Source: Acheta domesticus | Taxonomy: Eukaryota > Arthropoda > Insecta > Orthoptera > Gryllidae | Length of the DNA stretch: 64,000 nt | Assembly: GCA_031308135.1 (NCBI GenBank) | Contig: JAHLJT010000631.1 | Span: forward strand, 198,069,126-198,133,125 | Direction: 5' to 3' | Shown: piece by piece, positions 24,501-36,666 of the stretch | Layout of the letters: each line of letters starts with the position of its first letter | Position numbering within the stretch: the first letter of the stretch is position 1 | Notes under the pieces: generated by a model | Database searches by the model: none | What the model saw: only the letters and a program-made list of their open reading frames with translations | What the model was told of the DNA's origin: nothing | Translations under genes and position numbers: made by a program

Positions 24501-24700
24501 AAGATTTATAATTAAAAAACAAGACAGTGGAACCAATGACGGATCGAGCCGATCATTTGGGGGGGGCATCATAGATTTTGTTAAATAATAAACTTATTTG
24601 TTCTTATATTGCATATTATTTGTGTGGTGTACTTATGATACTATACTACACATGAAATTTGCGGGGTCAGGCAAAAGAGCAGACCCGATAACCTAAGACT
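21584..24700. other. Intergenic, nothing recognised
   Basis: A+T-rich DNA. The only marked detail is ACTAGTGATGCTACAAAA at about 23354, a stub of the CTAG end of family H. Frames up to 123 codons (24061-24432, minus) show no known motif. Confidence 0.4.
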
Positions 24701-24702
24701 CT

Positions 24703-25025
24703 CAATTATGTACTTACGATTAACACAAGCAATTCTTCCACATTTATTAACTCTGTTCTCGCTGTTCGTTATTCAGAAAAGGGCACAAAAAGACATCATG
24801 GTTTTAAATAATTTTTTTTATTTTGAAGTGCAATATATACGCAAGCTAAAAGCGCTTTTGCTTCTTGACACGTCGTTAATTTTTGCTATAGGCTCAGTCA
24901 GGCCTTCAGTCGAATAATGATTATGTACTTATTGTTAATAGAAGCAATTTCCTCAAATTTATTAACTCTGCACTCACTGTACGTTATTTTGCAATGGACA
25001 CAAAAAATATACCATGGTTTTATAT
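24703..25025. repeat. Degenerate tandem duplication, about 213-bp offset
   Basis: The stretch starting ATTATGTACTTACG at about 24705 recurs at about 24919 with shared phrases ATTTATTAACTCTG, CTGT-CGTTATT and CATGGTTTTA. The two copies have drifted substantially. No coding content. Confidence 0.7.
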
Positions 25026-26180
25026 AAAATGTTCATCATTAAGTGTCAAATACTTATATGCTAAAAATAAAGACATTCAATATAACCTTTGTATATAATG
25101 ATCACAATATCTTCTTGAGAATGTATACTTTCCCACAGAAATGAAATGAAACATCTATTAAACTAAGGTTCCACTTTTGGTAATTATTTCACAATGACTT
25201 GAACATTATTACACCAAATGATTACTCAGTCGAGTTCATTCTATCCTTAAAAAATTATAAACATAAATTCCAAAAGTACTATAAGCCTTCAGAATATTCG
25301 TTGTCTTGGTAATATCATCACATGAATTTATAAGCAAATGATTATAATTTCTAAGGCATAGATTTTCAGTACCCCGTACTATACAATTCAATTTCCTTCT
25401 CATACCCATAAATAACAGTAATAAACAAACTTCATCGAATCTTTTTACATGGTTTTCATTTTATTGAATTTCCAGAAAGTTAAAATTTACATTATGGGTA
25501 TATTTTTATAGTTTAATGCCATTCAGTTTGCGTTCATAAATGCTTTAGATAATCATTGTTTCTCTAAATCTCAAAAGTTTTAGTGCAAATATTTCTTGTC
25601 TTATTTGTGTACATAATACATAGACTCTCACTTGCAATTTTCTGATGTTGGCAGTTAAGTTTTCTGCTTATCTGAAGAACTGCAGTTAAAGTCCCTAAAC
25701 CGGCGATTTTTTTAAAATTTTTTCTTCATTAGAAATGTGCAAGTAAAATATGATTTAAGTTCAATTTTCATTTTCACCAACACTGTTCAGCTTAGTGAGA
25801 TCCACATTAAAAGAGTGGACCGTACGGAAAGGTAATTTCGCACATGTAGCTGAAACCCTACAATAGAATTCTCAGAATAGCACGAAAGCACATTGGTTTA
25901 CAAGAAACAACTCTCCACTACGACAATAATTCCCTCCAGGTTCCATTCAAATACATACGAATGTAGTCTATAACTCATGATATAATTTTTACACACGAAA
26001 GTTCCGCAGTATTTTGCATTTTCAGATAGGTCTCATAGATTCCTCTTCACAGAAACTTAGAACCGCTATCCTCTCTACTCCTTTCTCACACATCACAATT
26101 TCTCTTGGCCCATTGTATTGGAGGTGCTCGTTGAATCTACGCTATTTGATACTAGACTATGCTATTGTCTATGTTAAAGG
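25026..26180. other. Intergenic, nothing recognised
   Basis: A+T-rich, no motif or repeat end found. Confidence 0.4.
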
Positions 26181-26189
26181 TTATTATGT

Positions 26190-26731
26190 ACTATTAGGAA
26201 AACCCGGTAGACGTTGTTCTGCCCTTCATCTCCCTCTTTCCGCTCCCATCTCCATTTCTCATTATCTCTCCCTCCTTCCCTTACCCTGTCCCTGTCTGTC
26301 TCTGTCTCGGCCGCTCTCTATCCCTCTCATTCACATTTACTTGCAGATTCTGCACGTCTCTGAGCAGGTGAGGTAATACCGGGAAGCGCCGGACCAGCAA
26401 AAATGTAATAGAATGTTTGAGAAGAGCTCATTCTGTAGGTTACGATGTGATAATTTTTTGTTTGAGACCTTCGGCCTCAAGATTTTGATTTTTAAGACCC
26501 TAGAGCGCCTCGTTTAAGAGTTATTTAACGATATAGATTAAAAATGCTGCCGAGTGTGTTGCGGGTTGTATTTGACGTGAATATTTAGTTTTGTTCTACA
26601 GCACCATGTAGTGAAGTTACAACAGAACAGCACCTAGCAACAGCAACAGAACTAAAGCTTATGTGTGAAAAAAACACGTAGAAGTGTCAACTTTCATGGA
26701 GATCGGTCCAACGGTGTCCGAGTTTAGCGTA

Positions 26732-26808
<77 letters not shown>

Positions 26809-26812
26809 TATA
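26190..26812 (+). mobile_element. Probable 3' end of a non-LTR element with TA/CA tail
   Basis: GGAAAACCCGGTAGACGTTGTTCTG, a C/T-rich stretch and then TTTCATGGAGATCGGTCC-AACGGTGTCCGAGTTTAGCG precede a TA repeat (26737-26792) and CA repeat (to 26812). The last phrase resembles 3' tails of RTE-type LINEs or their SINEs as I remember them. There is no coding support, so the class is tentative. Confidence 0.4.
26737..26812. repeat. TA/CA dinucleotide microsatellite
   Basis: About 28 TA units followed by about 9 CA units. Confidence 0.95.
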
Positions 26813-29087
26813 GGTGTCCAGAAGCCCCCGTTACAAAAAAATACGTCTTTGAGAAAATTGAGTTTAAAAATCACTTCCGGACGCGAAATTCAAACCGGCC
26901 GCAACGACACCAGACGGCGGCGTCTCCTTCTGCGCGGAGCATTTCCTCGTTTCTCCGCGTAAACAGTGAAACACTCGAGTAATATTCTCTAAGGAAAGCA
27001 TCTATTGGCGTACACTAGAATACGTTAATATTAATTGAAAATCCAGTTTTGTTCAAAATGATAGTCATGATACATGGCGGCGTAAACGTAAATGATGAAA
27101 ACAACCAACATTTATGAAAAATATTCAATCTTCTGGAATGCTCGAATTGTTATTTTTAACACACATTCATATGAACTAGTGCCTTGGGCTTGCCACATAC
27201 GTGAAAATTATTCTAAATGCCGTGATAAACTAAAATGCGTTTCGGAAATGAAATATTTGTTCATTAAATACTAAGTTTATTTATTACCTCTGGAATTTGA
27301 ATTGATTCTCCCGCCTGTCATTTTCTGAATTCTCAGACTAACAATAGCCAGATTTGGACTTCTCGATAAATGACAGCACGATTTATCTCAGATGAAATAA
27401 ATAGATAGCAATATTTTCCCCATCAAAAAAATTGTATCTTTCCTAAACACAGTTATCTATCGGTACAGTAAAAGATACACGAACTTCCTTAATACTACCC
27501 ATCAAATTATTCACCCGCGCGCCTCTCCCGCCCCCCACTCCGCGCCCACTTAATATATTTTTTCATTTAAGTAATTCAGTTGCCCTTCCTATTTTATAAT
27601 TAAAGACTTTACTACCATAATTTTTAATATTTTCTTACTCGTGGGTATTGGCATACGACGTATATTAGCTTACCTTGACATGGCTTACCATGGCATACAG
27701 ACTCTGTACACATCAGCGATTTCTGGAAGTTCTGTTTAAATGATTCTTTGATTGAAGGCATTTAACTACAAATTATCTGCCTTGTTTTTAAAGAATAAAT
27801 ACAATATTTATTCATAATTTAAATAGTAACAATTCTTAATACCTTAACTGTTATTTCGATAATTATCCTTTTTGTTCAAATCAACTTAAATGTTCATGGC
27901 TTACTTCATATCTTCGCACGCATTCGAAAACTTCTCGGCTGTCCACAAAGTCTTCTCTCTTCGATCACCGCGTTGAGTATATTCTTTCGCCCTGCTTAAC
28001 GAGATATTACCCGATTACTGATTACTAACTAGAAATGTCAATCGCAATTCTGCCAATTTATTTCCGATTCGTCGAATAATTATTATAGGGCATTTCGCGA
28101 ACGCGAACGCGAAACGTCTCGGGAAGGCGTCTTACCGCGGCACTTCCTAAAATTCAAATAATCGCTCAAGGAATGAAAAATCTACTTCTTCCGTACTATA
28201 ATATCATTCGCAAGTATGGACATGTCTGTTTTTAATTCAATTGACAATTAGATGACATCAGCATAATTCAAATTCTTGCTTTTACAACTCTGAAAATAAA
28301 AATTATAATCTCATCTAGCCCACTCTCCTCCTACGATCGATGTTATGTCTTAACTAAATGTATTGCAATATCATTCACCACGCGTCCCATCTAATGATAA
28401 CCGCAACTCACCAAATTTGTTGTTGACGGCTCGGTGGTCACCAGTTAAAAGAGACCGATCCCGTCCCTCTATACATTATTACGCCTTCTGCACATATATT
28501 ATTTTCGTTACAAGGGGCTTTACTTTCCCTTCCGATATGTCGTGACATTGTGAGCGTTCGTCCTTCCCAGGCTTGTTTATTTACACCTGTCACCCTGACA
28601 ACCTGTATGCGTTGACTTAACACCCTCCGTATGCATAAACTAACATGTATCAACCTAATATTGAATAAATATAATTAATACTGCTGTATTATTAGACATG
28701 GGGGGAGGGCTTGTGGTTCGTCATACAATGAATACGTTCCTGGATCTTGAGACATCAAACGATCATCTGGAATGAGACTTCGGTTGGTTGAAAAACAAGT
28801 TAGCCATTATATCTTCAAGAATGTTATTAACTTGGGTGATTTACGCCGCAAGTCCCTTGTGCCCATAGGAATTAAATGCATCACGTGTCTTTTTCTTTTA
28901 AAATATATTGGCCCATAATGAGTGAAGATAACACACAACATACCTACACTATACTATAATAATATGTTATGGAACGATGATATAACGATGGATATTAATT
29001 CACGGGTGTGAAGTGATATTATGACACGAATAAGGAACGAGCGAGTATCGTAAACTTCAAACGAGAGTATTAATGCCCATTACATCG
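26813..29087. other. Intergenic, nothing recognised
   Basis: A+T-rich with short GC-rich patches (26880-26960, 28090-28140 with repeated CGAACGCGAACGCGAAACG, and 27510-27550). No gene, RNA or element end found. Confidence 0.4.
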
Positions 29088-29088
29088 A

Positions 29089-29355
29089 GTTTTAGCCGGC
29101 CTGGAAGGCCGAGGTGTCTAAGAGCGTCTCTGACTCAGCGCTTCGGTCCGAAGGGTCGCGGATTCGAGGCCCGCCTTGGGCATAGTTGTTTGTTTCTTGT
29201 ATCTCATGTATGTGTTGTAGCGGAGGGCCTCGTGGTCTGCTACCCCAGATCAGAGGAGCCCGCAAGTGAATTGGTATCTAGAGTACGAGTGTAGTGCGTC
29301 TCATCGGGACGTGAAAGGTAACCGGGTGTCGGCTGGAAAAAGCCCTAGAAAAAAA
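29089..29355 (+). mobile_element. tRNA-derived SINE (Leu/Ser-like head)
   Basis: Starts GCCGGCCTGGAAGGCCGAGG. The A-box-like GGCCGAGGTGTCTAAG and B-box-like CGGATTCGAGGCC are spaced as in a long-arm tRNA, with a stem-like GCGCTTCGGTCCG between. An unrelated body follows, ending GGCTGGAAAAAGCCC and an A-rich tail at about 29340-29356. Not a functional tRNA: no acceptor-stem pairing and a tRNA-unrelated 3' body. Confidence 0.75.
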
Positions 29356-29356
29356 A

Positions 29357-31024
29357 TAGAGTTTCATACAGAGCTGTTTCTACGACTAATGTAACTTAAA
29401 TTTTTACGTGGAACATGGCAGCGGTGACATGCGATGTGCAACCGATGACTCCTAGCGGAGTCACATGTGCCTCCCAGGTGGGATAAAGACAATCCAACTA
29501 CAAATGAGAAGTACACGAGTTAAGTGGTGATTCATTCCTTTCCATAAATGACGTCAAACTTCAGTATATCTTCTTATTTTAACAGCCTAATAATTCTTTC
29601 ACCCCCGCTCAGGGGCTTCAGTACTTTGATTGTCTTCTGAGTTTTGGAAGCAACACAGGCCATGCCCGGTTTACCGTCATTCCTCACGGGTTGTCTCACC
29701 ATATTAATATCCATCGAAACGTTTAGTAGAACCCTGATCAATGATTGACTACTTCTCAACTGTATACTTCTCTGTAATTGGCTAAACACCTGTAAAAAAA
29801 TGAAGCTGTATCGTAGTTACTACTTCATTGTACGTCAATTCCTAACCACCTAATAATACGAAAATTATACAATGAGAGTAGAAAAAACATTTATTCGTCC
29901 TCTTGAAAACTTGAACAATCGACACTACACATTTGATGCGAATAGTACAACAAACTGAAGCGCGAGGTTGCGTTTTGAATTCTGGTCTGTCGTAAAAAAT
30001 CCACCACGCCTTCTTCCGCTTCCTGTGGAAGAAACAACTCTTTTTTAGATGTAGCATAAAAGAATTCACAACCCGATGCGGAAATTATGTAGATTGAAAT
30101 TGGTACAGTGAAATTACTTTGACAAACGCGTTAAAACAGAAATTTTTACTTTTAAGATATCCAAGTCACCAACAATTTACCAAAAGATTACACTTAAGTT
30201 CAAACTTTCAATAAGATCAATCCACCAAACATCCGCATTAGCATGAACAGTGTTTTGGAAGCTCCTACCCCTGTAGGAATTCCACTAGGAATTTGTTGTT
30301 CTTGAATGTGAACAATAAATAACAAACGCATACATTGCAGAGCATATCTAATATTCACCCATTTGTTATTGTACGTTATAAAGATGAGCATGATTACTTA
30401 TGACTCATACCTTATAGAAACCGACATGAATAAAAAATAAATGGCATTTAACAAAATAGAGAAAATAATAATATTCAAAATTTAATAGTTTCAATCGCAA
30501 CTAATCAAATGATTAGTTAAAAATATTTTGTATTAATCATGTGTTTTTATTGATCAATAATAAGTTAATAATTAGTGACTTGAAGCAAGAAAGCTGCCGA
30601 ATAAAACCACACAAAATGGTTTTCCAATAAGTAGCACACACACAGTGCACAAGAACAACAAATAAAACCCTCTCACTACAATTAATATTTTAGCTAATCA
30701 GTCATCACGAATACTGCAATATCGTAATACAGTGTATACGGATACACAATATAATAAATCTTTACATACCACGAAAATCCAAAAGGTTACTGTTTCAAAA
30801 CGAAAGACATCAATGACAAATATTGAATGGCAGAAGGCGTATTCTTTAGACCCTCCCTGTCCAAATGTAAACAATGAAGCATTGAGTATGAGCATTCAGT
30901 CGGTACACACGATACGAAAATAGGCGGAATAACATCATAAAATACTTGCCTTTTCAACCAAAATTGAAACCATTTCATTGTTTGAGTATTTTTTTCCCGG
31001 TGGCATCTAGAGAAAATATAAACA
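29357..31024. other. Intergenic, nothing recognised
   Basis: A+T-rich. Small overlapping frames at 30698-30978 on both strands lack recognisable motifs. Confidence 0.4.
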
Positions 31025-31580
31025 GGTGACGTAGGGTAGATGTCAGCCGCCCAGGGCGATAAAAATTTCGCCGCCCTTATTTAGGTATTTCAATTTAAAA
31101 GACTGAAATATACAGAAATTCTAAAGAAATTTTCGGCCACAACAATCAACACTATTGTGTATTGAACGTGATACAAATAAAAAATGTGTTGTCACACTCA
31201 TGATTATACCTTGACGATCGACAAGATTAAGTTATTAGTGAATTGAATACAAAATACAAATCGACTTCAAATATAACCAGAACCATACTGTTACTATTTA
31301 TATTTTTAATGAAAAATATCACTGTTAGAATTAAAAACAAAACTTCTGTCTTTAACTAAAGCTTTGTCATTTTATAAGAGCAAAGTCTTTTTTTTATCGC
31401 ACTATCAATGTCTATAGCATCACACACCTCTTCCTCAATAGACAAGATAGCCAGATTGGTTAGCCTTTAAGTTCTCATTGTTGATGTTAAATATTTTTTA
31501 TCACTTTAAATTTTGAAAAACTCTTCTAACATCTGCCATTGGTTATGGCAATTGTGAGGTAATTGGACGTTCTTCCAGCT

Positions 31581-32133
31581 TGATTGATTGATTGATTGTT
31601 ACTGATTCCGGTCGCGTCAACTTCTGAGATCATTAGTTCCGTAAGTGTAGCGCTTTTTTTTCATCGGGAAGTGGCGGTGATGTTCCCCCGCTGGATGGCG
31701 AGATCCTACCATAGACTGGCGGGGTTTCCACAACCAGATATCTGCCACCAGGCGGGGCACCGCCTCAGCCGGAACAAGCTCTAAGCCCCCGACTGGTCTC
31801 CCGGCATGTGCGGTAGAGTAGTGCATGTTATTGTAAGTTGTGTGTAAGGGACGAGGATAGGACAAGGAAGAGGAAGGAACGATCACATGCTGTCCGTGGC
31901 CCGTTTGCTAGGATACTGCTCTGCATTCGCCTGCAGTTGATCGGAAAATTACCGATCAGAGCAGCCAGTCGTTAGAATTCGCCTCCAGACAGCGACCTAG
32001 CTGACAAGCTAGAATTCGACCTAGCTGACAAGCTAGTGTCGAAAATCCTGCCACTGTCGGAACTCGAACCTAGGACCTCCCGGTCAGAGGCAGTGCAGTG
32101 ATATCAATTGATGCACTGAGCCACCTCTCCCTG
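31581..32133 (-). mobile_element. Long tRNA-derived SINE with 10-bp target duplication
   Basis: A full copy of 553 bp. TCTTCCAGCT flanks both sides (31571-31580, 32134-32143). The minus-strand head has TGGCTCAGTGC (A box) and GGTTCGAGTTCC (B box), and the 3' tail is a TCAA-type repeat (31581-31597 on the plus strand reads TGATTGATTGATTG). Best reference copy of the family here. A duplicated GACCTAGCTGACAAGCTAG unit is visible at about 31995-32035. Confidence 0.93.
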
Positions 32134-32379
32134 TCTTCCAGCTGGGATATCGCAATACATTTTAATAATTAAAGAGGGCCCACATTAAACAATTTATTTT
32201 CGTTGCCTGTGGTAGCAATAAAAGTCAGCATAGGAAGTCGTTTCAGCTTGAAGTCCAGCTCGTCAATTTCGATTACATTTAGTATCGTCCGAATCTAGTA
32301 ATATAGCCAACGGTAGATAAGTAAACATATCCGCCAAATTCTGTAGCAGCCACAGATGTTTACAATTAATTTTTACAAG

Positions 32380-32380
32380 A

Positions 32381-32422
<42 letters not shown>
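32380..32422. repeat. ATT microsatellite
   Basis: About 14 ATT units. Confidence 0.9.
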
Positions 32423-32423
<1 letters not shown>

Positions 32424-32508
32424 TATTGTGAAATTTTGCCGCTCCCTAAACGTGTCTCCCGGGGAGGGCCGAGGCCCACCCTGCCGCCCTCACTACGCTA
32501 CGCCACTG

Positions 32509-33791
32509 CCTTAGACACCTCTCAAATGGCTGAAAGGTGAATAGTCTTTCAATTTCTGGACGCATCCGAAATTAAAAATACAGATTATAAATAATTTACA
32601 TTACAATAATATTACATTACAATTTGTCAATAATAACAGACTCAATGTTTGAAGTAAACCCAGTCTCTCGACTTGTCGTCAAATGAAAAAAGAAATTAAT
32701 CATGATTAATGTTTAATAATTTCATGTATGTATTTAAATAGTACTCTAAAAACAAGGGATATTACATTACGCCATGATACAAAATTGGACATTTCGACCC
32801 AATAGAAACTTCCACAAAAATAACCTGCAAATTATACAACGTATGCGATCCATCATTTCGAATTTTATTGAATTGTTTCTTTTGTGATACAGAGCAAATG
32901 ACTTCTGTTCTACCAGAATAGATAGTGTTATGACTAACTTTCTCAATTAGAAAATAAAACTGGATTTGAACAACGTATGCTCCTAGCTTGCAATTGAATC
33001 TTTATGACATATTTCAATTTTTCTCTGATTATCATAGAAACGGATTAGAAAAAAATGTGGCGGTTCTGCCAATGCAAACACAGAACAGTTGCATTATGCT
33101 TTCCCAGGTTCGAAGCTCACCGTCAGTCGCTGTCAGCTAAATGACCTTCAAGGCGAGAACGCTTCCGGCCGGAAGGAGCCGCATCAAAGCCTGGGAGCCA
33201 CCTCGCAATTTTCTCAATCGTTAACGCGCCGGCGAAGCTCCATTCCCTAGCATAAAGTTGGATAACATTCATGTTCGGAAGGTGGACATATTTCTTTCTT
33301 TTGTTCACTGACACACTTGCACCACGCACCCGTATTAAATGAGAATATCCATGCTTAAAAGGATCCATAGACATTCGGGATACGTGGCAGTTTTACTCAA
33401 TAAGTGTTGTGCGACTCGTGTTCATATGTTTCGTGAAGGCGGCTCCAGACACTCAGGTTTATCCCTCCCGGTTTACGGCATCTCAACGGTGGAACTTTTT
33501 TTTTAAACTTAGGTTAGAGACACAGTAGTAATCTCAGTTGATATCCTGAGCCCTGTCAGCCGGTTCAGACTTTCAAGATATGGTCAACCACAAGTCCGCA
33601 TACCCAAGAAACTTCCGAAGTGTTTTATTCATGCCACATTCACCTTCTGGGTTATGGTCACGATCGCATTCACCCAAACGGGTAAAACAATAAGGGGAAA
33701 ACAACAGGTAAGCATTGTCAGTAACAACTGTCAACATTGGGAATCGAGCTTTCAAATTAAGGTACCTGGCTCGAGCATGAGCAGTGGAAAA
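32509..33791. other. Intergenic, nothing recognised
   Basis: A+T-rich. Frames at 33123-33374 and 33654-33932 have no known motif; the latter runs into the CTAG end of family H. Confidence 0.4.
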
Positions 33792-35345
33792 CTAGTGATG
33801 CTACAGGATGGCACGGATTTTCCCGTATTTGTTTTCTATTTCCTTGGGTTTGGGCTAGCTATTTGGAATTGCTACATAATTTTGCCAGCAGCCATCTATC
33901 GCCGCCCAAAGTATTTTTTGACATTTTCTTAATTTTAAGGTTTCCTAATAGTAGTACTAAAATATTATTTTAAGACTATTAAAGAACACTGAAATCACGT
34001 TCTAAATGACAATTTTCTTTTGAAAATTTGGAGCCATTTTTAAGAAAATGGCGATTAAGCGCGCTACTGAAAATTCGAAATTTGAAGCTCTTTTTCACAG
34101 AACATTTTTGAGTTTTCAAAAAACTTCATTTGAAGTAATTTGAAGCACATACACTCACAAAAACAATAATGTTTACAAATTGCTGGAATTGTGCATATTA
34201 ACTATGTGAGAGATCTTTACAAAAATTACATTTGTGTAATTTTTGAAAAAACAAAAAATACCCCAAACTGAACTCTAGTCATATTAAAGAGTGCAATTAG
34301 CACTATCTGTTCCAAAAGTTTGAAGAAAACATTTTGAGCCATTGTTGAGAAAATGGAGTTTGAGCTTTTCTGAAAATGCGAAATTTTGAGCTAGTTTTCA
34401 CAGAAAACGGTTGAGTTTTCGAGAAACTTTGTAGGCATTATTTAAAGCACACGTACTCATTAATAAAATAATGTCAACAAATAGCCGATAATGTAAATAT
34501 TAACGGCTGAGATACAAGTCAAAAAAATTTAAATTAATTTGTGTAATTTTTGAAAAAAACAGAAGAATAAAGCAACATGGCGTTCATGTCATCTCGTAGA
34601 GTATATTTAGTGCTATCCCTATCAAAAGTTTAAGAAAAAAGATTGATCCGTTTTTGAGAAAACATAATTTTTTAAACATGCACATATTGCACGCAATGTT
34701 GCGCGAAAACTACTTAAATTTTCAAAAAAATGAACATGAACGTAATGAAAGAAGTCACCTTGGAGAACAAATTTTATTTGAAGGAAAAATACGTCCGCAA
34801 TTTTGTAGTTGTATGAAGACGCCGACAAAATTTTAACTTTTGCAATTTTCGAAAATTCAGAGTTATCAACCGACATGAAACCTGCGTCATTCTCTTAAAT
34901 GACCTTCGTACTATCCAACAATAAAATTTAGTCAAAATTGTTGGCGCCATTTTTTAATGTCCCAAAGGCTTCATGTAAAGTACCTCCCAAAATTAAAATA
35001 TTGGTTTTAAATTCAAGGGGCCACGTTATCAATCAGATCGATTGAGGAATATCACTTTTGGAGAAAATTGGCTGAACAGTTGAGTTGTTCACAGACAGAT
35101 GGACTGCCAGTCGGACAGACGTTTTGCTTTCAACTGGTTTTTCGGTATCAAGGACCCACTAAACAGAGATTCTGGCTGCACTATGTGCTAGGGGATTTTT
35201 TTCTTAATTTAGCAACTGGATTTATCCACTTTTTCGTTACCATGACCCGGCAATTTTTTTTTCAGCCGAAAATGAGCCGTTTTTTCGCGCATTACATAAC
35301 TCTTCCTTTACTATAGGTACGTATAATATACGGGAAAGTAAAAAT
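33792..35345 (-). mobile_element. Family H, near-complete copy
   Basis: About 1,554 bp, read on the minus strand from the hairpin end (TTTTTACTTTCCCGTATA, 35345) to the CTAG end (33792). On the plus strand the anchor phrase GAGCCATTTTTAAGAAAATGG and its variants recurs near 34028, 34336, 34645 and 34945, i.e. every about 308 bases. The plus-strand block ATCAAGGACCC-CTAAACAGAGATTCTGGC (35148) and the CGCATTACATAAC block (35288) match the other copies. Confidence 0.85.
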
Positions 35346-35650
35346 ACGAGAGCCGACCGGAAAGTCCCGTTGTCGAATTACTATCCGCATCCAGAAAGTA
35401 AGTTTCCATAGGTCGCCAGCAAAAAGAAAACTCACTTTCATGGAATAACTCCGGATTCCGTAAGGAGAATGGTCATAGTCAGTCGCACACGACTTGGCTC
35501 ACAACAGATCTTCTGCAGCAGTTATGCTGAGACGTGTTTGGCCGTTCACCGTCTAGACCGGATCTCGTCCCCAGGGATTTCTATCTGTTCTTAGATTTCA
35601 ATAAATTCCTGTTCGGAGAGCATTATGCATATCATAGTGACGGATCCAGG
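35346..35650 (+). pseudogene. Decayed mariner-like transposase fragment
   Basis: Plus-strand reading yields TWLTTDLLQQL, then with small frame slips DVFGRSPS and RPDLVPRDFYLFLDFNKFLFGEH. This resembles the mariner motif SPDLAPSDYHLF plus its following lysine/phenylalanine-rich segment. It starts at the end of the family H copy. Only about 55 residues are traceable. Confidence 0.5.
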
Positions 35651-36666
35651 GGGCATAGGGGCAACAACAGGAAAGTAACAAACGAAAACCTCTAGACATT
35701 TGGGGGGAAAGGGGGCCATGCTCCCCTCCCAAAGAAAAGGTAAGGTGTATGTAGTTGCTTTATTGCAAAAATTAAATGTGATATGGGATATCGAGAATGC
35801 AAAAAAGTAAACTTACAAAGCAGTGTAATGGAACCTATGTAATTGAAAGTAACAGAGAGAACAATGGTGTGAAAAGGAATGAATAATTACATTGATTAGT
35901 CGAGTCTTCACTATGTTACCTTTACATCCAGGGTGAGTCACGTAACTTTAGCACCTCCTGTACCTTTTGAACGTTTGAAGTTATTGCAATGCAATTTTCA
36001 CAGAAGTGAATGAGGGCGTGAGGCTAATTGATACGTGAATTCATTTCTGTTTTATCGTTTGTATTTTTCGAGATATTTGAGGTAACTTTGTTTTCTCAAA
36101 TGGAACTATACATATTTTTTCAGTCTACCATGACGAACGTAAAAAGCCGAATCCAATGATATACATATTGTTATATGTTAGATAAACATTTTTTTGAGTA
36201 ATTTTGATTTTTGCGACTAGGGTTTAACGGATATTTTGAATGTACTCGTAACAGTCCGCCACGCAAGGTCATGCAGCACTTCACCGGCAAATGCGCGACC
36301 CGTATGGAATTTATTATTTCTGTGATACAAACACTAGGCTAAAATGGCTCAATAATGCCGACATTTTTCAGAGAATATAAATATTTGTTATATTCTCACT
36401 GAGATATGTTGTTATATTTGTCTCACAAATATTTCTCGAGGATAGTAAATTTATTCTTGGCTTTCTTAATCAACTCATCAAATTTCTTCATTAATATGTT
36501 AAAAATCCTGATGAAGGAAATATGCGGCGATTTCTCCAGATACCACTATTTCCAACTCAGGTTTTTTAAATGTTGTCTCTCTTGTAAAGTGTAAATCAGA
36601 ATGAAACACTATTCAATTTGACTCGTACTTTCAGGAAACAACATGTTTGAGTAACTGCAATTGTAA
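35651..36666. other. Intergenic, remnants
   Basis: GC-rich phrases at 35640-35740 (GACGGATCCAGGGGGC) resemble ends of CAGTGGCG-type MITEs. From 35930 a stretch starting CCAGGGTGAGTCACGTAAC may belong to another repeat. No boundaries can be set and no gene is recognised. Confidence 0.35.

Larger units (their letters stand above)
31025..32508. mobile_element. Possible hAT-like MITE split by a SINE
   Basis: The left end CAGGTGACGTAGGGTAG and the right end CTACGCTACGCCACTG are imperfect inverted repeats of the CAGTGGCGTAGC type. Both also carry inverted GCCGCC-CA blocks (31050, 32480). The SINE at 31581-32133 lies inside. No matching target duplication is visible, so the pairing is tentative. 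Confidence 0.4.

Noticed and set aside
26684..26962. Frame across the TA/CA repeat
   Set aside because: Tyr-Ile and Thr-His runs come from the dinucleotide repeat.
29089..29165. Functional tRNA gene
   Set aside because: A and B boxes are present, but the acceptor and anticodon arms do not pair properly and a SINE body follows.
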